DNA from: Calditrichia bacterium
GTDB lineage: Bacteria; Calditrichota; Calditrichia; RBG-13-44-9; J075
Reading direction: 5' to 3'
Length of the DNA stretch: 64,000 nt
Assembly: GCA_020635015.1 (NCBI GenBank)
Contig: JACKAP010000015.1
Coordinates: 62,001-126,000, forward strand
Shown here: positions 46,205 to 54,810 of the stretch, one piece after another
Position numbering within the stretch: position 1 is the first letter of the stretch
Layout: each line of letters starts with the position of its first letter
The notes under the pieces: model-generated
The model's input: only the letters and a program-made list of their open reading frames with translations
Database searches by the model: none
What the model was told of the DNA's origin: nothing
Translations under genes and position numbers: made by a program

Positions 46205-48514
46205 ATGCAGTTCGGTACCATACTGATTATTTTTGCGCTTGTAGCAACACTGTTTTCCGGTTGGCAGTATTTCTCCCTGATCCAACTTGCCAATCCCCGG
46301 AAAAACGGCAAGCCGAAACAGCCTGTCAACAACCCTCAATCCTATAAACTGGCGCGCAGCGGATTTTATGCGATGGCAGCCCTGGTGAGCGCGGCTTCGA
46401 TACTCCTGATGTACCTGCTGCTCTCCCATCAGTTTCAGGTGGAGTACGTCTATCGTTACTCCTCAAGATCGCTGCCTTTGGGCTATCTGGTATCCACCTT
46501 CTGGGCCGGGCAGGAAGGATCGTTCCTGCTCTGGGCGCTGCTGATTGCCCTGATGGGGCTGATATTCACCAAAACCGCCCGGCAGTTTGAGGCGGTGGCG
46601 ATGCTGGTGGTCAACGTGGTGCAGGGTTTCTTCCTGGCGATCCTGATTAAGGCCAGTCCCTTTGCCCTGTTGCCCCAGACCCCGGCAGACGGCGCCGGGC
46701 TCAATCCTCTGCTGCAGGACCCCTGGATGGTGATCCATCCCCCGATGCTGTTTATCGGCTATGCTGCGGTCACCTTTCCATTTGCTTTGGCGGTGGCAGC
46801 GCTGGCCCGACGGGCTTATAAAGAATTCATCGCCCAGGCGCTTCCCTGGACCCTCTTCGCTTCCCTGACCCTCGGGGCCGGGATTATTATCGGCGGCTAC
46901 TGGGCCTACAAGGTGCTCGGCTGGGGCGGCTACTGGGGCTGGGACCCGGTGGAAAATTCCTCCCTGATCCCCTGGCTGACGGTGCTGGCCCTGCTGCACG
47001 GTTTGCTGGTGCAGAAAATTACCGGCAGCCTGGTCAAGACCAACTTCTTTCTGTCAATTGTTACTTTTGTGCTGGTAATTTATGCCACCTTCCTGACTCG
47101 CAGCGGCGTGCTGGCCGATTTCTCGGTGCATTCCTTCCAGGATCTCGGCATCAACTTATACCTGATCCTGTTCATGTTGGCTTCCCTGGGGATCGGTTTC
47201 GGGATGTTTTTTCGCCGCCACCAGGAGATCAAGGCCCCGCCCATCAAGTTCAACGAACTCAACCGTGAGAGCATCATCCTGGCCAGCCTGTTCGTGTTTG
47301 CGGTGTCGGCGGTGCTGACCTTCCTGGGCACCTCCTCGCCGATCTTCACCGGGCTGGTAGGCAATCCCGCCCAGGTAGACATCTCTTTCTACAACAAGGT
47401 ACACCTGCCGATCGGCATTCTGATGGCCCTGATCCTCGGATTTGCCCCCTTCCTGCGCTGGCGTAACCGGCACGATCAATTGCTGAAGCAACTGTTTCCC
47501 TCGCTGATGTTGACGGTCTTTTCCAGCGCACTGGTGATCTTCCTGGGCATGCGCGATCCGATGCTGATTCTTTTTGTTGCCACCGCCTGCTTCGCTTTCT
47601 GGAGCAACCTGATCGTCTTCTTCACCATGCTGCGTATCAGTTGGGTCACCACCGGGGCGCCGCTCAGCCATATCGGGGTGGGGATGCTGCTGGCCGCGAT
47701 CGTCATCTCCAGCTATTTCGAGCAAAATGAGCGGGTGGTCCTGCAGCGCGACGTGGCCCAGCAGGTAATGAATTATCAAATGACCTATGAAGGCTTCACC
47801 TCGGCGGAGAACGGGAAGGACATCGTCAACATCAACATCAATTCCTCCGGCAGCAGCTACCTGGCTCATCCGCGCTTTTACTACAGCGGATATAACCAAT
47901 CGCTGATGCGCGAGCCGGATGTGCGGGCCAACTTCCTCTACGACCTCTACATCTCCCCGCTGGAGCACCGCAAGGGCGAGCAGGCCGATCACGGTTCCCA
48001 CCTGCGCCTGACCAAAGGTGAAAAACAGCGGGTCGGCGACTATGAAGTTTATTTCGTGGGATTCGAGATGGCCAATCACGGCGAGCCGGGAATGGTCCGG
48101 GTGGGGGCCCATCTGGAAATCAGCGACGGTACCGATACTTACAAGGTGGTTCCGGGTGTTATCTACGGCCAGAACCGGCAAGAAGCCGAGGCCGGGCAAT
48201 TCCCCCTGAAAAACCGCGGTGAGAACGCCACTGCTTCGGTATCGCTCCACGGTCTCAATGCCGATGAGAAAATGATCGAACTGCATTTCGAGGGCCTGGG
48301 CACCGACGGCCAATCCGCCGAGACCGCCCCGGATCAACTGCTTCTGGAGGTCAGCCGCAAGCCCTTCATGAGCGTGCTCTGGCTGGGCAGCATCCTGATC
48401 ATGGCCGGCAGTCTGATTGCTTTCAAACGGCGCTTGGATGAGCAAAAACAAGCCGCGCAAGCACAGTTCCCCAAAGAAGCCCCACGTAAGGATAAAGCCA
48501 AAGCGGCGGTGTGA
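46205..48514 (+). CDS. CcmF/CcsA-type cytochrome c haem lyase subunit
   Basis: From the ATG at 46205 (TGGAGG six bases upstream) the product is 769 residues and highly hydrophobic, with about a dozen membrane helices. The haem-handling WWD motif is present (WGGYWGWDPVENSSLIPW, about residue 239), preceded by PWMVIHPPMLFIGYA with a conserved His and followed by TFLTRSGVLADFSVHSF. The C-terminal third is a periplasmic domain ending in one helix (LGSILIMAGSLIAF). It attaches haem to apocytochrome c at the outer face of the membrane. Other ccm genes are not in the window. RBS and the 170-bp gap upstream, which carries an ACGGATTAACACGGATAACG repeat fragment, suggest separate transcription. Confidence 0.92.
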   Translation: MQFGTILIIFALVATLFSGWQYFSLIQLANPRKNGKPKQPVNNPQSYKLARSGFYAMAALVSAASILLMYLLLSHQFQVEYVYRYSSRSLPLGYLVSTFWAGQEGSFLLWALLIALMGLIFTKTARQFEAVAMLVVNVVQGFFLAILIKASPFALLPQTPADGAGLNPLLQDPWMVIHPPMLFIGYAAVTFPFALAVAALARRAYKEFIAQALPWTLFASLTLGAGIIIGGYWAYKVLGWGGYWGWDPVENSSLIPWLTVLALLHGLLVQKITGSLVKTNFFLSIVTFVLVIYATFLTRSGVLADFSVHSFQDLGINLYLILFMLASLGIGFGMFFRRHQEIKAPPIKFNELNRESIILASLFVFAVSAVLTFLGTSSPIFTGLVGNPAQVDISFYNKVHLPIGILMALILGFAPFLRWRNRHDQLLKQLFPSLMLTVFSSALVIFLGMRDPMLILFVATACFAFWSNLIVFFTMLRISWVTTGAPLSHIGVGMLLAAIVISSYFEQNERVVLQRDVAQQVMNYQMTYEGFTSAENGKDIVNININSSGSSYLAHPRFYYSGYNQSLMREPDVRANFLYDLYISPLEHRKGEQADHGSHLRLTKGEKQRVGDYEVYFVGFEMANHGEPGMVRVGAHLEISDGTDTYKVVPGVIYGQNRQEAEAGQFPLKNRGENATASVSLHGLNADEKMIELHFEGLGTDGQSAETAPDQLLLEVSRKPFMSVLWLGSILIMAGSLIAFKRRLDEQKQAAQAQFPKEAPRKDKAKAAV

Positions 48515-48523
48515 GAACGACTG

Positions 48524-48568
48524 ATCTATGGAAGCGATCGTTAAAAACAAACGATCGCTTCCATAGAT
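48524..48568. repeat. 19-bp perfect hairpin after the CcmF-like gene
   Basis: ATCTATGGAAGCGATCGTT (48524-48542) and its exact complement (48550-48568) are separated by 7 bases (AAAAACA), 10 bp after the stop codon. There is no T run of note, so it is either a terminator of another type or a dispersed repeat. It contains GCGATCG. Confidence 0.85.
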
Positions 48569-48738
48569 TTATCAATTCCGAAAAGAATTCCGCTAATTTA
48601 TTGCCATTTTGCCTGCGAAATACACGAAACATCCCAAGCAGGATATAATTATTCCCCGATATGTTTTTCGAATTTTTGGTGTGTTTCGTGGGCTGAGTCG
48701 CTACGTTAATTTTTTTTAAGCTAGTTGACAAATGACAA

Positions 48739-48784
48739 ATTTTCCTTAAATTCAGTCAATCAATTGACTGAATTTAAGGAAAAT
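48739..48784. promoter_or_regulatory. 22-bp perfect inverted repeat covering the ribosome-binding site of the ATPase gene
   Basis: The arm ATTTTCCTTAAATTCAGTCAAT (48739-48760, shown here only by its key words TTTTCC, TTAAATTCAGTCAAT) is repeated exactly inverted at 48763-48784, with a 2-base spacer. The right arm includes AAGGAAAA, the only Shine-Dalgarno candidate, and ends 3 bases before the ATG at 48788. It could be an operator or an RNA hairpin that hides the start site. Confidence 0.85.
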
Positions 48785-48787
48785 CAG

Positions 48788-49930
48788 ATGACCTATATAC
48801 CGCAACATCAACTCGAAAATCTACGGCGCTACCTCGAATCGGGTAAAGTGCTGGTGCTATACGGCGCCCGGCGGGTAGGCAAGACAACATTGATCCAGCG
48901 GTTCCTGGAAACACTTCCACCGGGCAGCGAGAAGGTGCTATTCGTGAATGGCGATGATATCGTCGTGCGACAGTTCCTGGAAAGCCAATCTATTCAAAAA
49001 TTACGGGATTTTGTCGGCGACCATACCCTGCTGGTGGTGGATGAAGCCCAGTATGTGCAGCAAATCGGCCTGAATCTAAAGCTGTTGATCGACAATCTTC
49101 CGGCACTCAAAATTATTGCGACCGGCTCCTCATCTCTCAATCTTGCCAAAGATATCGGCGAGCCGCTTACCGGGCGGAAATACACTCTGCGGCTTTTCCC
49201 CTTGGCCCAGATGGAAATCTCCCAGATTGAAAAAGTCCATGAGAGCGAAGCCAATTTGGAAGCCCGCCTGATCTATGGCAGCTATCCGGAGGTGGTGACA
49301 ACCCCAGACAATTTTAAACGTCAGGCCTATCTGCGCGAATTGGTCAGCGCTTACCTTTATAAAGATATTCTGGAATTGGAAGGAATCCGCTACGCCCAAA
49401 AGCTGGTACAGATTTTACAATTACTGGCCCATCAAATCGGCCGGGAAGTATCGTTTAACGAGCTGGCCACGCAATTGGGTATGAGCAAGAATACCGTAGA
49501 GCGCTACATCGACCTTTTAGAAAAAGTCTTCGTTATTTATCGGCGAAATGGTTTCAGTCGCAACCTCCGCAAGGAAATCAGCAAAAATCCGCGTTATTAT
49601 TTCTACGACAATGGCATCCGCAATGCCGTGATCGGTAATTTTACGCCCCTGAATCTGCGCAACGATGTCGGCGAGCTATGGGAGAATTATCTGATTACCG
49701 AGCGGATGAAAAAAAATGAATATGAGCAGCGTTTTCGCAACAGTTTCTTCTGGCGAACCTACGACCGGAAGGAGATCGATCTGGTCGAGGAGCATGGCGG
49801 AAAACTCTTTGGTTATGAGATCAAGTGGCAGCTTCGCAAAACCCGCGCCCCGCGCGATTGGAAGAACGCTTACCCGGGTGCTACATTCCTAGTGATCCAC
49901 CGAGAAAATTATCGGGAGTTCATTATTTAG
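48788..49930 (+). CDS. AAA ATPase with C-terminal DUF4143 nuclease-like domain
   Basis: From the ATG at 48788 it is 380 residues, the usual size of this abundant, mobile-like family. Walker A is LYGARRVGKTTLIQRFL and Walker B LLVVDEAQYVQQIGL. Sensor-like ATGSSSLNLAKDIGEPLTGR follows, then a winged-helix-like segment (FNELATQLGMSKNTVERYID). The C-terminal DUF4143 part has the PD-(D/E)XK-like pattern KEIDLVEEHGGKLFGYEIKW. The function of the family is not established; roles in DNA processing or as part of selfish elements have been suggested. A 22-bp perfect inverted repeat precedes the gene. It ends convergent with and overlapping (4 bp) the helicase gene. Confidence 0.9.
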   Translation: MTYIPQHQLENLRRYLESGKVLVLYGARRVGKTTLIQRFLETLPPGSEKVLFVNGDDIVVRQFLESQSIQKLRDFVGDHTLLVVDEAQYVQQIGLNLKLLIDNLPALKIIATGSSSLNLAKDIGEPLTGRKYTLRLFPLAQMEISQIEKVHESEANLEARLIYGSYPEVVTTPDNFKRQAYLRELVSAYLYKDILELEGIRYAQKLVQILQLLAHQIGREVSFNELATQLGMSKNTVERYIDLLEKVFVIYRRNGFSRNLRKEISKNPRYYFYDNGIRNAVIGNFTPLNLRNDVGELWENYLITERMKKNEYEQRFRNSFFWRTYDRKEIDLVEEHGGKLFGYEIKWQLRKTRAPRDWKNAYPGATFLVIHRENYREFII

Positions 49931-52581
49931 TCTTGGGCAAATGCTTTCAATGCCGCAAACCCTGCCCGGAAATCCTTGTCGAGTAGCATCCGGGTTTTCT
50001 CCGGCAGGTCTTTGGGAGGCTGCGGTGCGGCTTGATTGACCTCCGGATGGGCCGGGTTAAGGGTCAGCGACGCCAGTTGCAGGGAAAAATATTGCTCTTC
50101 CGCCAGGGCTTTTTGAAGCCGGGCAGTGCAGGATTCCCAGATCAGCACCTCACGCGGAAAATCTTCCATCCGCTCGAAAGCCACCACCCCGGCCAGCCCT
50201 CTCTGCCCCAGCACCATCACGTCACCATCCTGGAATAGCTCGAAGTGCACCTTCTCGCCGATCTCCAGCGCATAAAACGCGCTCTTGAATTTCCGCATCA
50301 CCACCGGCCGGCGCTGCAGCGCTTCGGCCAGCAAGCGGTGGCGCTTCGCAAAACGTTTTTTTTCTTCCGCATATACCCGGCAGGCCTCCTGATATTGTGC
50401 CTGTGTGGCGTCGGCATCCTGCAGTTTCTGATCCAGGCCGTCGATCAGCGCCTGGATATGCTCGCGCTGTGCCCGGCTGCCAGCCGCCCAGCGCTGCAGA
50501 TAGCGCGCCAGGTGGTATTCCCCTACCAGCCGGCAGAAGCGCAGCAGCTCTTTCTCGCGGAAGATCGACTTGCGTTTTTCCAGCACCCCCTGGAGCAGCG
50601 CCACCTCCTCCAGCACCTTCACTCCGTCGATCTCCTTCAGGAAAGGGGTCAACGGCTTGTCTGCCGCATGGTAAAGATGGAGGGTCTCGCGGGCGCGGGT
50701 CACCGCCACATAAAACAGCCGGCGCTCCGCCTCCACATCGCTCACCAGATCCGGGCGTTTGCCGCTGCTGTCCGCCATCACGCAGGGCATCAACCCCTCA
50801 TTGCAGCCGGGTACAAAGACCGTCTCCCACTCCAGCCCCTTGGCCTTGTAGATGGTCATGATCCGCACCGGGGGCTGCTGCTGCGGATTGGGCACCGCCT
50901 GCAAGGAAATCTCCCGGATGTAATCGAGGAAAGCGCCGCAGTTGCCGCGGGTTTTGGCGAACTCGATCAGCGCCTCCACGTTTTGGACTCGCGAGACGCC
51001 TAATTCGTACATCCCGCTGATCTCGATCAGGTGTTCGCGGTAGCCGGTCTCCTCAACCAACCACTTCAGGGTCTTGTGAGCCGGCTTCTTCAGCCGGTTG
51101 ATCAGCTGATTGATAACATCGACAAATTCCAGCACCTTGCTGAGGCTGCCCCGCTTGAGCTGCCCTTTGTTCAAGAGCATGGTTTCGATCACCGACCAGC
51201 GTTTGTGGCGGGCACTGGTAACCACTCCTTCCAGAAAGACTTTCGCGACGAAGCGCCGTGGGCGGTTGATGATCCTATTGAAGACCGTAAAATACTTATC
51301 CACCCGGGCAGCATCCTCCCAGAATCCACCCTGGCGAATCTCCCGTTCGTAACCTGCGAAAGCGAGATACTGAAATAAGGTAATCAGCTCATCGCGGGCA
51401 TAGAACGGCTTGCTGCCCTCGACGTGATAGGGGATACCGGCGGCGATCAGCTCGGTTTCTAAAAAGGCGGTCTGGGAATAGAGCCGGATCAGCACCGCCA
51501 GATCATGGGCGGTTTTACCCTGCTTGAATAATTGGCGGATTTCCTTGACAATCGATGCGGCCACCGCTCCGTCGTTCTTTTCCTGATGGATGAAGGTGGT
51601 GCCGCCGAAGCCCCGGGTCAGGCTGAGCAGCTTGGGATAACGCTGGCGGTTATTGACGATGATGCGGTTGGCCAGCAGGATCTGCTGGGCGCAGGAGCGG
51701 AAATTGTCGCTGATGGTGTAGACCTTTGCCTGGTAGTGCTTCTCGAAATCGAGAATAAAGCGCGGGTTGGCCCCGCGCCATTGGTAGATGCACTGGTCAT
51801 CGTCGCCGATCGCCATATAGTTGCCGTGGGGGCGGGTGATCTCATCGATGATGCGGTACTGGGCAAAGTTAAGATCCTGGAATTCATCGACCATCACCAT
51901 GCGGCAATTTTGCTGCAAGCCTTTCAGGATATCCGGATGGCGCATCAGTAATTCCCAACCCAACATCAGCATATCGTCAAAGGTGATGATCTTTTCAGCG
52001 ATGCGCAGCTCCTCATAATTCCGGTAAGCGCGCAGGTATGGTTCATGATCGTGCCGGGCCGTCTCCACAAACTTCCGGGCCGCCGGGGGCAGGTCGAGGT
52101 TGCTTGCGTCCGGGTAAACCAGGTTGGCTTTCCAGATCGAGATCTGGTTTTTCAGATCTTCCCGGTCGATGTTCAGATCGTTGACATCGCAACCATCCTC
52201 CTGCGCCATCCGGGAAAGCACCTGGCCGATCAGCCGCGATCCCAGATTCTCGGGATCCTGGCGCTGCCGGCGCAGCCAGATCTTGTTCAGATACCCTTTT
52301 TGAGCGGCCAGATAGACGACATGATAGCCGAGGGCGTGCAGGGTGCGGCAGTTGACCTTGCCCTTTACGCCCGCCGTTTTCAATTGCGCAACGATATCCC
52401 GCACCGCGGAATTGTTGAAGGAGGTGGCCAGGATCTGCTCCGCCGGCACCACCCGGCGTTCGACCAGGTGTTTGATCCGCTGCACCATGCTGGTGGTCTT
52501 GCCGGAGCCGGCCACCGCAAACACCAGCGCCGGGCCGGTGGTATGCTGCACGATCGCCATCTGCTGGTCGGTTAGCTTCAT
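49927..52581 (-). CDS. UvrD/PcrA-like superfamily 1 DNA helicase
   Basis: From the ATG at 52581 the protein is 884 residues. Motifs are in order: Q-motif LTDQQMAIVQHTTGPALVFA, I AVAGSGKTTSMVQRI, Ia ATSFNNSAVRDI, II MVDEFQDLNFAQYR, III GDDDQCIYQWRGANPRF, IV YTISDNFRSCAQQI, V TIYKAKGLEWETVFVPGCNE and VI EAERRLFYVAVTRARETLHL. It should unwind DNA 3' to 5' in repair or recombination. The C-terminal 250 residues include a coiled stretch (IQALIDGLDQKLQDADATQ) and a small beta domain (VHFELFQDGDVMVLGQRG) instead of the usual RNA-polymerase-binding tail. It overlaps the convergent ATPase gene at the stop codons. The start is separated from an upstream CATCCAG array by about 60 bp. Confidence 0.93.
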   Translation of the reverse strand: MKLTDQQMAIVQHTTGPALVFAVAGSGKTTSMVQRIKHLVERRVVPAEQILATSFNNSAVRDIVAQLKTAGVKGKVNCRTLHALGYHVVYLAAQKGYLNKIWLRRQRQDPENLGSRLIGQVLSRMAQEDGCDVNDLNIDREDLKNQISIWKANLVYPDASNLDLPPAARKFVETARHDHEPYLRAYRNYEELRIAEKIITFDDMLMLGWELLMRHPDILKGLQQNCRMVMVDEFQDLNFAQYRIIDEITRPHGNYMAIGDDDQCIYQWRGANPRFILDFEKHYQAKVYTISDNFRSCAQQILLANRIIVNNRQRYPKLLSLTRGFGGTTFIHQEKNDGAVAASIVKEIRQLFKQGKTAHDLAVLIRLYSQTAFLETELIAAGIPYHVEGSKPFYARDELITLFQYLAFAGYEREIRQGGFWEDAARVDKYFTVFNRIINRPRRFVAKVFLEGVVTSARHKRWSVIETMLLNKGQLKRGSLSKVLEFVDVINQLINRLKKPAHKTLKWLVEETGYREHLIEISGMYELGVSRVQNVEALIEFAKTRGNCGAFLDYIREISLQAVPNPQQQPPVRIMTIYKAKGLEWETVFVPGCNEGLMPCVMADSSGKRPDLVSDVEAERRLFYVAVTRARETLHLYHAADKPLTPFLKEIDGVKVLEEVALLQGVLEKRKSIFREKELLRFCRLVGEYHLARYLQRWAAGSRAQREHIQALIDGLDQKLQDADATQAQYQEACRVYAEEKKRFAKRHRLLAEALQRRPVVMRKFKSAFYALEIGEKVHFELFQDGDVMVLGQRGLAGVVAFERMEDFPREVLIWESCTARLQKALAEEQYFSLQLASLTLNPAHPEVNQAAPQPPKDLPEKTRMLLDKDFRAGFAALKAFAQD

Positions 52582-52638
52582 GATGACAGGATAATATAAT
52601 TTCGGGGATTTTACAACCGGCAAAATGGGTGTTTATTT

Positions 52639-52669
52639 CCAGCATCCAGCATCCAGCATCCAGCATCTC
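52639..52669. repeat. CATCCAG heptamer array upstream of the helicase gene
   Basis: About four tandem copies of CATCCAG between 52639 and 52669. It is the only repeat in this 500-bp gap. The remainder (52670-53091) holds a short reading frame at 52766 and no other recognised gene. Confidence 0.85.
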
Positions 52670-52765
52670 ACTCCACAAAATAAATTTAAAAGTTGCTTCA
52701 TATACTCGCGCATTGTAATTTGACGGCCGCAATATGAATCTCTAACCAAAACAGGAGGAAAACCG

Positions 52766-52840
52766 ATGAGAATGGACCCACGTTCTCGGATGGTGACCTT
52801 TGCCGGAGCATTCCGGATATTGAATGAGGATGGCCGTTAA
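52766..52840 (+). CDS. 24-residue small ORF with a strong Shine-Dalgarno sequence
   Basis: AGGAGGAAAACCG places an ideal ribosome-binding site before ATG 52766. The peptide starts MRMDPRSRMVTFAGAFRILN and stops at TAA 52838-52840. The same frame continues open after the stop for about 60 codons to TGA at 53024. This may be a true small protein, a leader peptide, or the start of a broken gene with a premature stop. No homology is recognised. Confidence 0.4.
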   Translation: MRMDPRSRMVTFAGAFRILNEDGR

Positions 52841-53091
52841 GTCTGCGCCGGCACGCATCGGCGAAGCTTTGAATATTATCGAAGTATAATCCTTCCTGCC
52901 GCCACCAGCGGCCGGTTATTTGTTTTATCTTATCGTCCCCCTCCTTCATTTCCCCGGTTTTTTCCGCAAATCACCGATTCTTTCACAATTATTGTCACCT
53001 CATGCGAATACGACCGTAAGGGCTGATACCCTTCCGCCCGGGTGATGCGATAGCTGAAATTGATTTTCGATAAGAAAGGTTTGTTACCAAT

Positions 53092-54570
53092 ATGATATAT
53101 CGTCTCAAACAACGTTGGACTGCGGAGAGCGGTTACCGGGAAGTGCTTAAAATCGCTTTTCCCCTGATTTTAAGCACCGCTTCGGTGAGCCTGCAGCACT
53201 TTATCGACCGGGTATTTCTGACCTGGTATTCGGCCGAGGCGATCGCCGCTTCCATGCCGGCCAGCCTGATGAGCTGGACGGTGATCTGCCTCTTTATGGG
53301 CACCGCCGCTTATTCCGGCACTTTTGTCGCTCAATATTACGGCGCAAAACGTATGGAACGGATCGGCCCGGCAGTATGGCAGGGTATCTATATTGCGGTA
53401 GCGATGGCGGTAGTCGCACTGCTTTGTTATCCGTTGGCCGATCCGGTCTTCGCCCTGGTGGGGCATGCAGAGGGGGTGCAGCAGATGGAAGTCGTTTATT
53501 TCAAGATCCTGCTGGCCGGCACTCCTTTTATCGTGATCTCCAACGCCATCACCGGCTTCTTCTCCGGACTGGGGAGAACCTGGACGGTCATGTGGATCAA
53601 CGTGATCGGCACTGCTGTCAACTTGCTGCTGGATTATCTGCTGATCTTCGGCTATTACGGTTTTCCCGAGATGGGCATTGCCGGGGCAGCCTGGGCCACC
53701 AATGCCGCCCAGGCGGGGATGGCCGTGCTCTTTTTTGTGCTGATGATCCGCCCGGCCTACAATCGCGAATACCACACCCTGCAGGGATGGCGCTTCGAAG
53801 CGTCGCTGTTCCGCCGCCTGCTGCGCTACGGATTGCCCAGCGGCTGGCAGTACCTGCTGGAGGTGTTCGCTTTTACCGCGTTCATCTTTATGGTCGGCAA
53901 CATTGGTTTGATCGAACTGGCCGCCAGCAACATTGCCTTCAACATCAACATGCTGGCCTTCATGCCGATGTTCGGGCTCTCCGCGGCGGTATCGATCCTG
54001 GTAGGACAGCATCTCGGGGAAGACCGGCCGGACCTGGCGGAAAAAGCCACCTGGTCGGCCTATCACATGGCCTTTGGCTTTTTCTCGATTCTGGGCATCA
54101 GCTATTACATGGTGCCGGACTTGTTCATCTGGCCCTTTGCCGCCCAGGCGGAAGGAGGCGACTTTACCCCGATCCAACTGCTGGCCGCCAACCTGCTGAA
54201 GTTCGTGGCTTTCTACTGCCTGTTCGATGCCGGGGTGATGGTCTTCTCCGGGGCGTTGAAAGGTGCCGGCGACACCCGCTTTGTGGCCATCGCCAGTATC
54301 AGCCTCTCCTGGAGCGGAATGATGCTGCCTTCACTGCTGCTGCTGCACTACCGCCAGAGTATCTACTGGTTCTGGGTGACGGTCACCTTTTACGTCACCA
54401 CCCTGTGCCTGGCCTTCCTGTGGCGCTTTCTGCGCGGCCGCTGGAAAAGCATGCGGGTAATTGAAGAAGCGCCGCCGGATCTGGCTGTGGAGAATTCCGG
54501 AGCGGCCGGATTGGCGGAAGCGCCGGTCCTGTTGGCGGAAGCCTCCAACAGCCTTGCCGCGGGTGAATAA
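53092..54570 (+). CDS. MATE-family multidrug/sodium-coupled efflux transporter
   Basis: A 492-residue, twelve-helix transporter with two homologous halves. The N-half starts YREVLKIAFPLILSTASVSL with HFIDRVFLTWYSAEAIAASM, and ITGFFSGLGRTWTVMWINVI closes the half. The C-half begins LFRRLLRYGLPSGWQYLLEV, with AASNIAFNINMLAFMPMFGL. It should export cationic drugs or metabolites in exchange for Na+ or H+ at the cytoplasmic membrane. The ATG at 53092 has AAAGG some 10 bases upstream. The final 40 residues (PPDLAVENSGAAGLAEAPVL) are a soluble tail not typical of the family. Confidence 0.93.
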   Translation: MIYRLKQRWTAESGYREVLKIAFPLILSTASVSLQHFIDRVFLTWYSAEAIAASMPASLMSWTVICLFMGTAAYSGTFVAQYYGAKRMERIGPAVWQGIYIAVAMAVVALLCYPLADPVFALVGHAEGVQQMEVVYFKILLAGTPFIVISNAITGFFSGLGRTWTVMWINVIGTAVNLLLDYLLIFGYYGFPEMGIAGAAWATNAAQAGMAVLFFVLMIRPAYNREYHTLQGWRFEASLFRRLLRYGLPSGWQYLLEVFAFTAFIFMVGNIGLIELAASNIAFNINMLAFMPMFGLSAAVSILVGQHLGEDRPDLAEKATWSAYHMAFGFFSILGISYYMVPDLFIWPFAAQAEGGDFTPIQLLAANLLKFVAFYCLFDAGVMVFSGALKGAGDTRFVAIASISLSWSGMMLPSLLLLHYRQSIYWFWVTVTFYVTTLCLAFLWRFLRGRWKSMRVIEEAPPDLAVENSGAAGLAEAPVLLAEASNSLAAGE

Positions 54571-54659
54571 GAAGATACCGGCGTATACCGCGGATGACTT
54601 GTGTGATGTTACACGGCCTATCCAATGCTTGCGTAATTACTCCTGAACGTGTAACTTGT

Positions 54660-54772
54660 TAATGGTAAATGCTTAATGGTAATTGCTCAATGCTCAATCA
54701 TATTTTTCAAAAGGTGATTCTTGCACGGTTTTCCGATGCGCATTGAGCATTTACCGTTAAGCATTTACCATT
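54660..54772. repeat. Inverted-repeat island of TAATGGTAAATGCT / AGCATTTACCATTA words
   Basis: Left arm 54660-54696 (TAATGGTAAATGCTTAATGG then GCTCAATGCTCA) pairs with right arm 54740-54772 (GCATTGAGCATTTACCGTTA then AGCATTTACCATTA). The loop is about 43 bases. It lies between the MATE and NAD synthetase genes; the basic word is about 14 bp, twice seven. Confidence 0.85.
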
Positions 54773-54810
54773 AAATATAACTTCAGCAGATCTAATTAGA
54801 GGAACTTAAC

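Noticed and set aside
48788..49930. Insertion sequence or transposase for the palindrome-flanked ATPase gene
   Set aside because: The protein is an AAA/DUF4143 ATPase. No second copy of the palindrome and no target duplication was found at the 3' side, where the gene overlaps the helicase gene.
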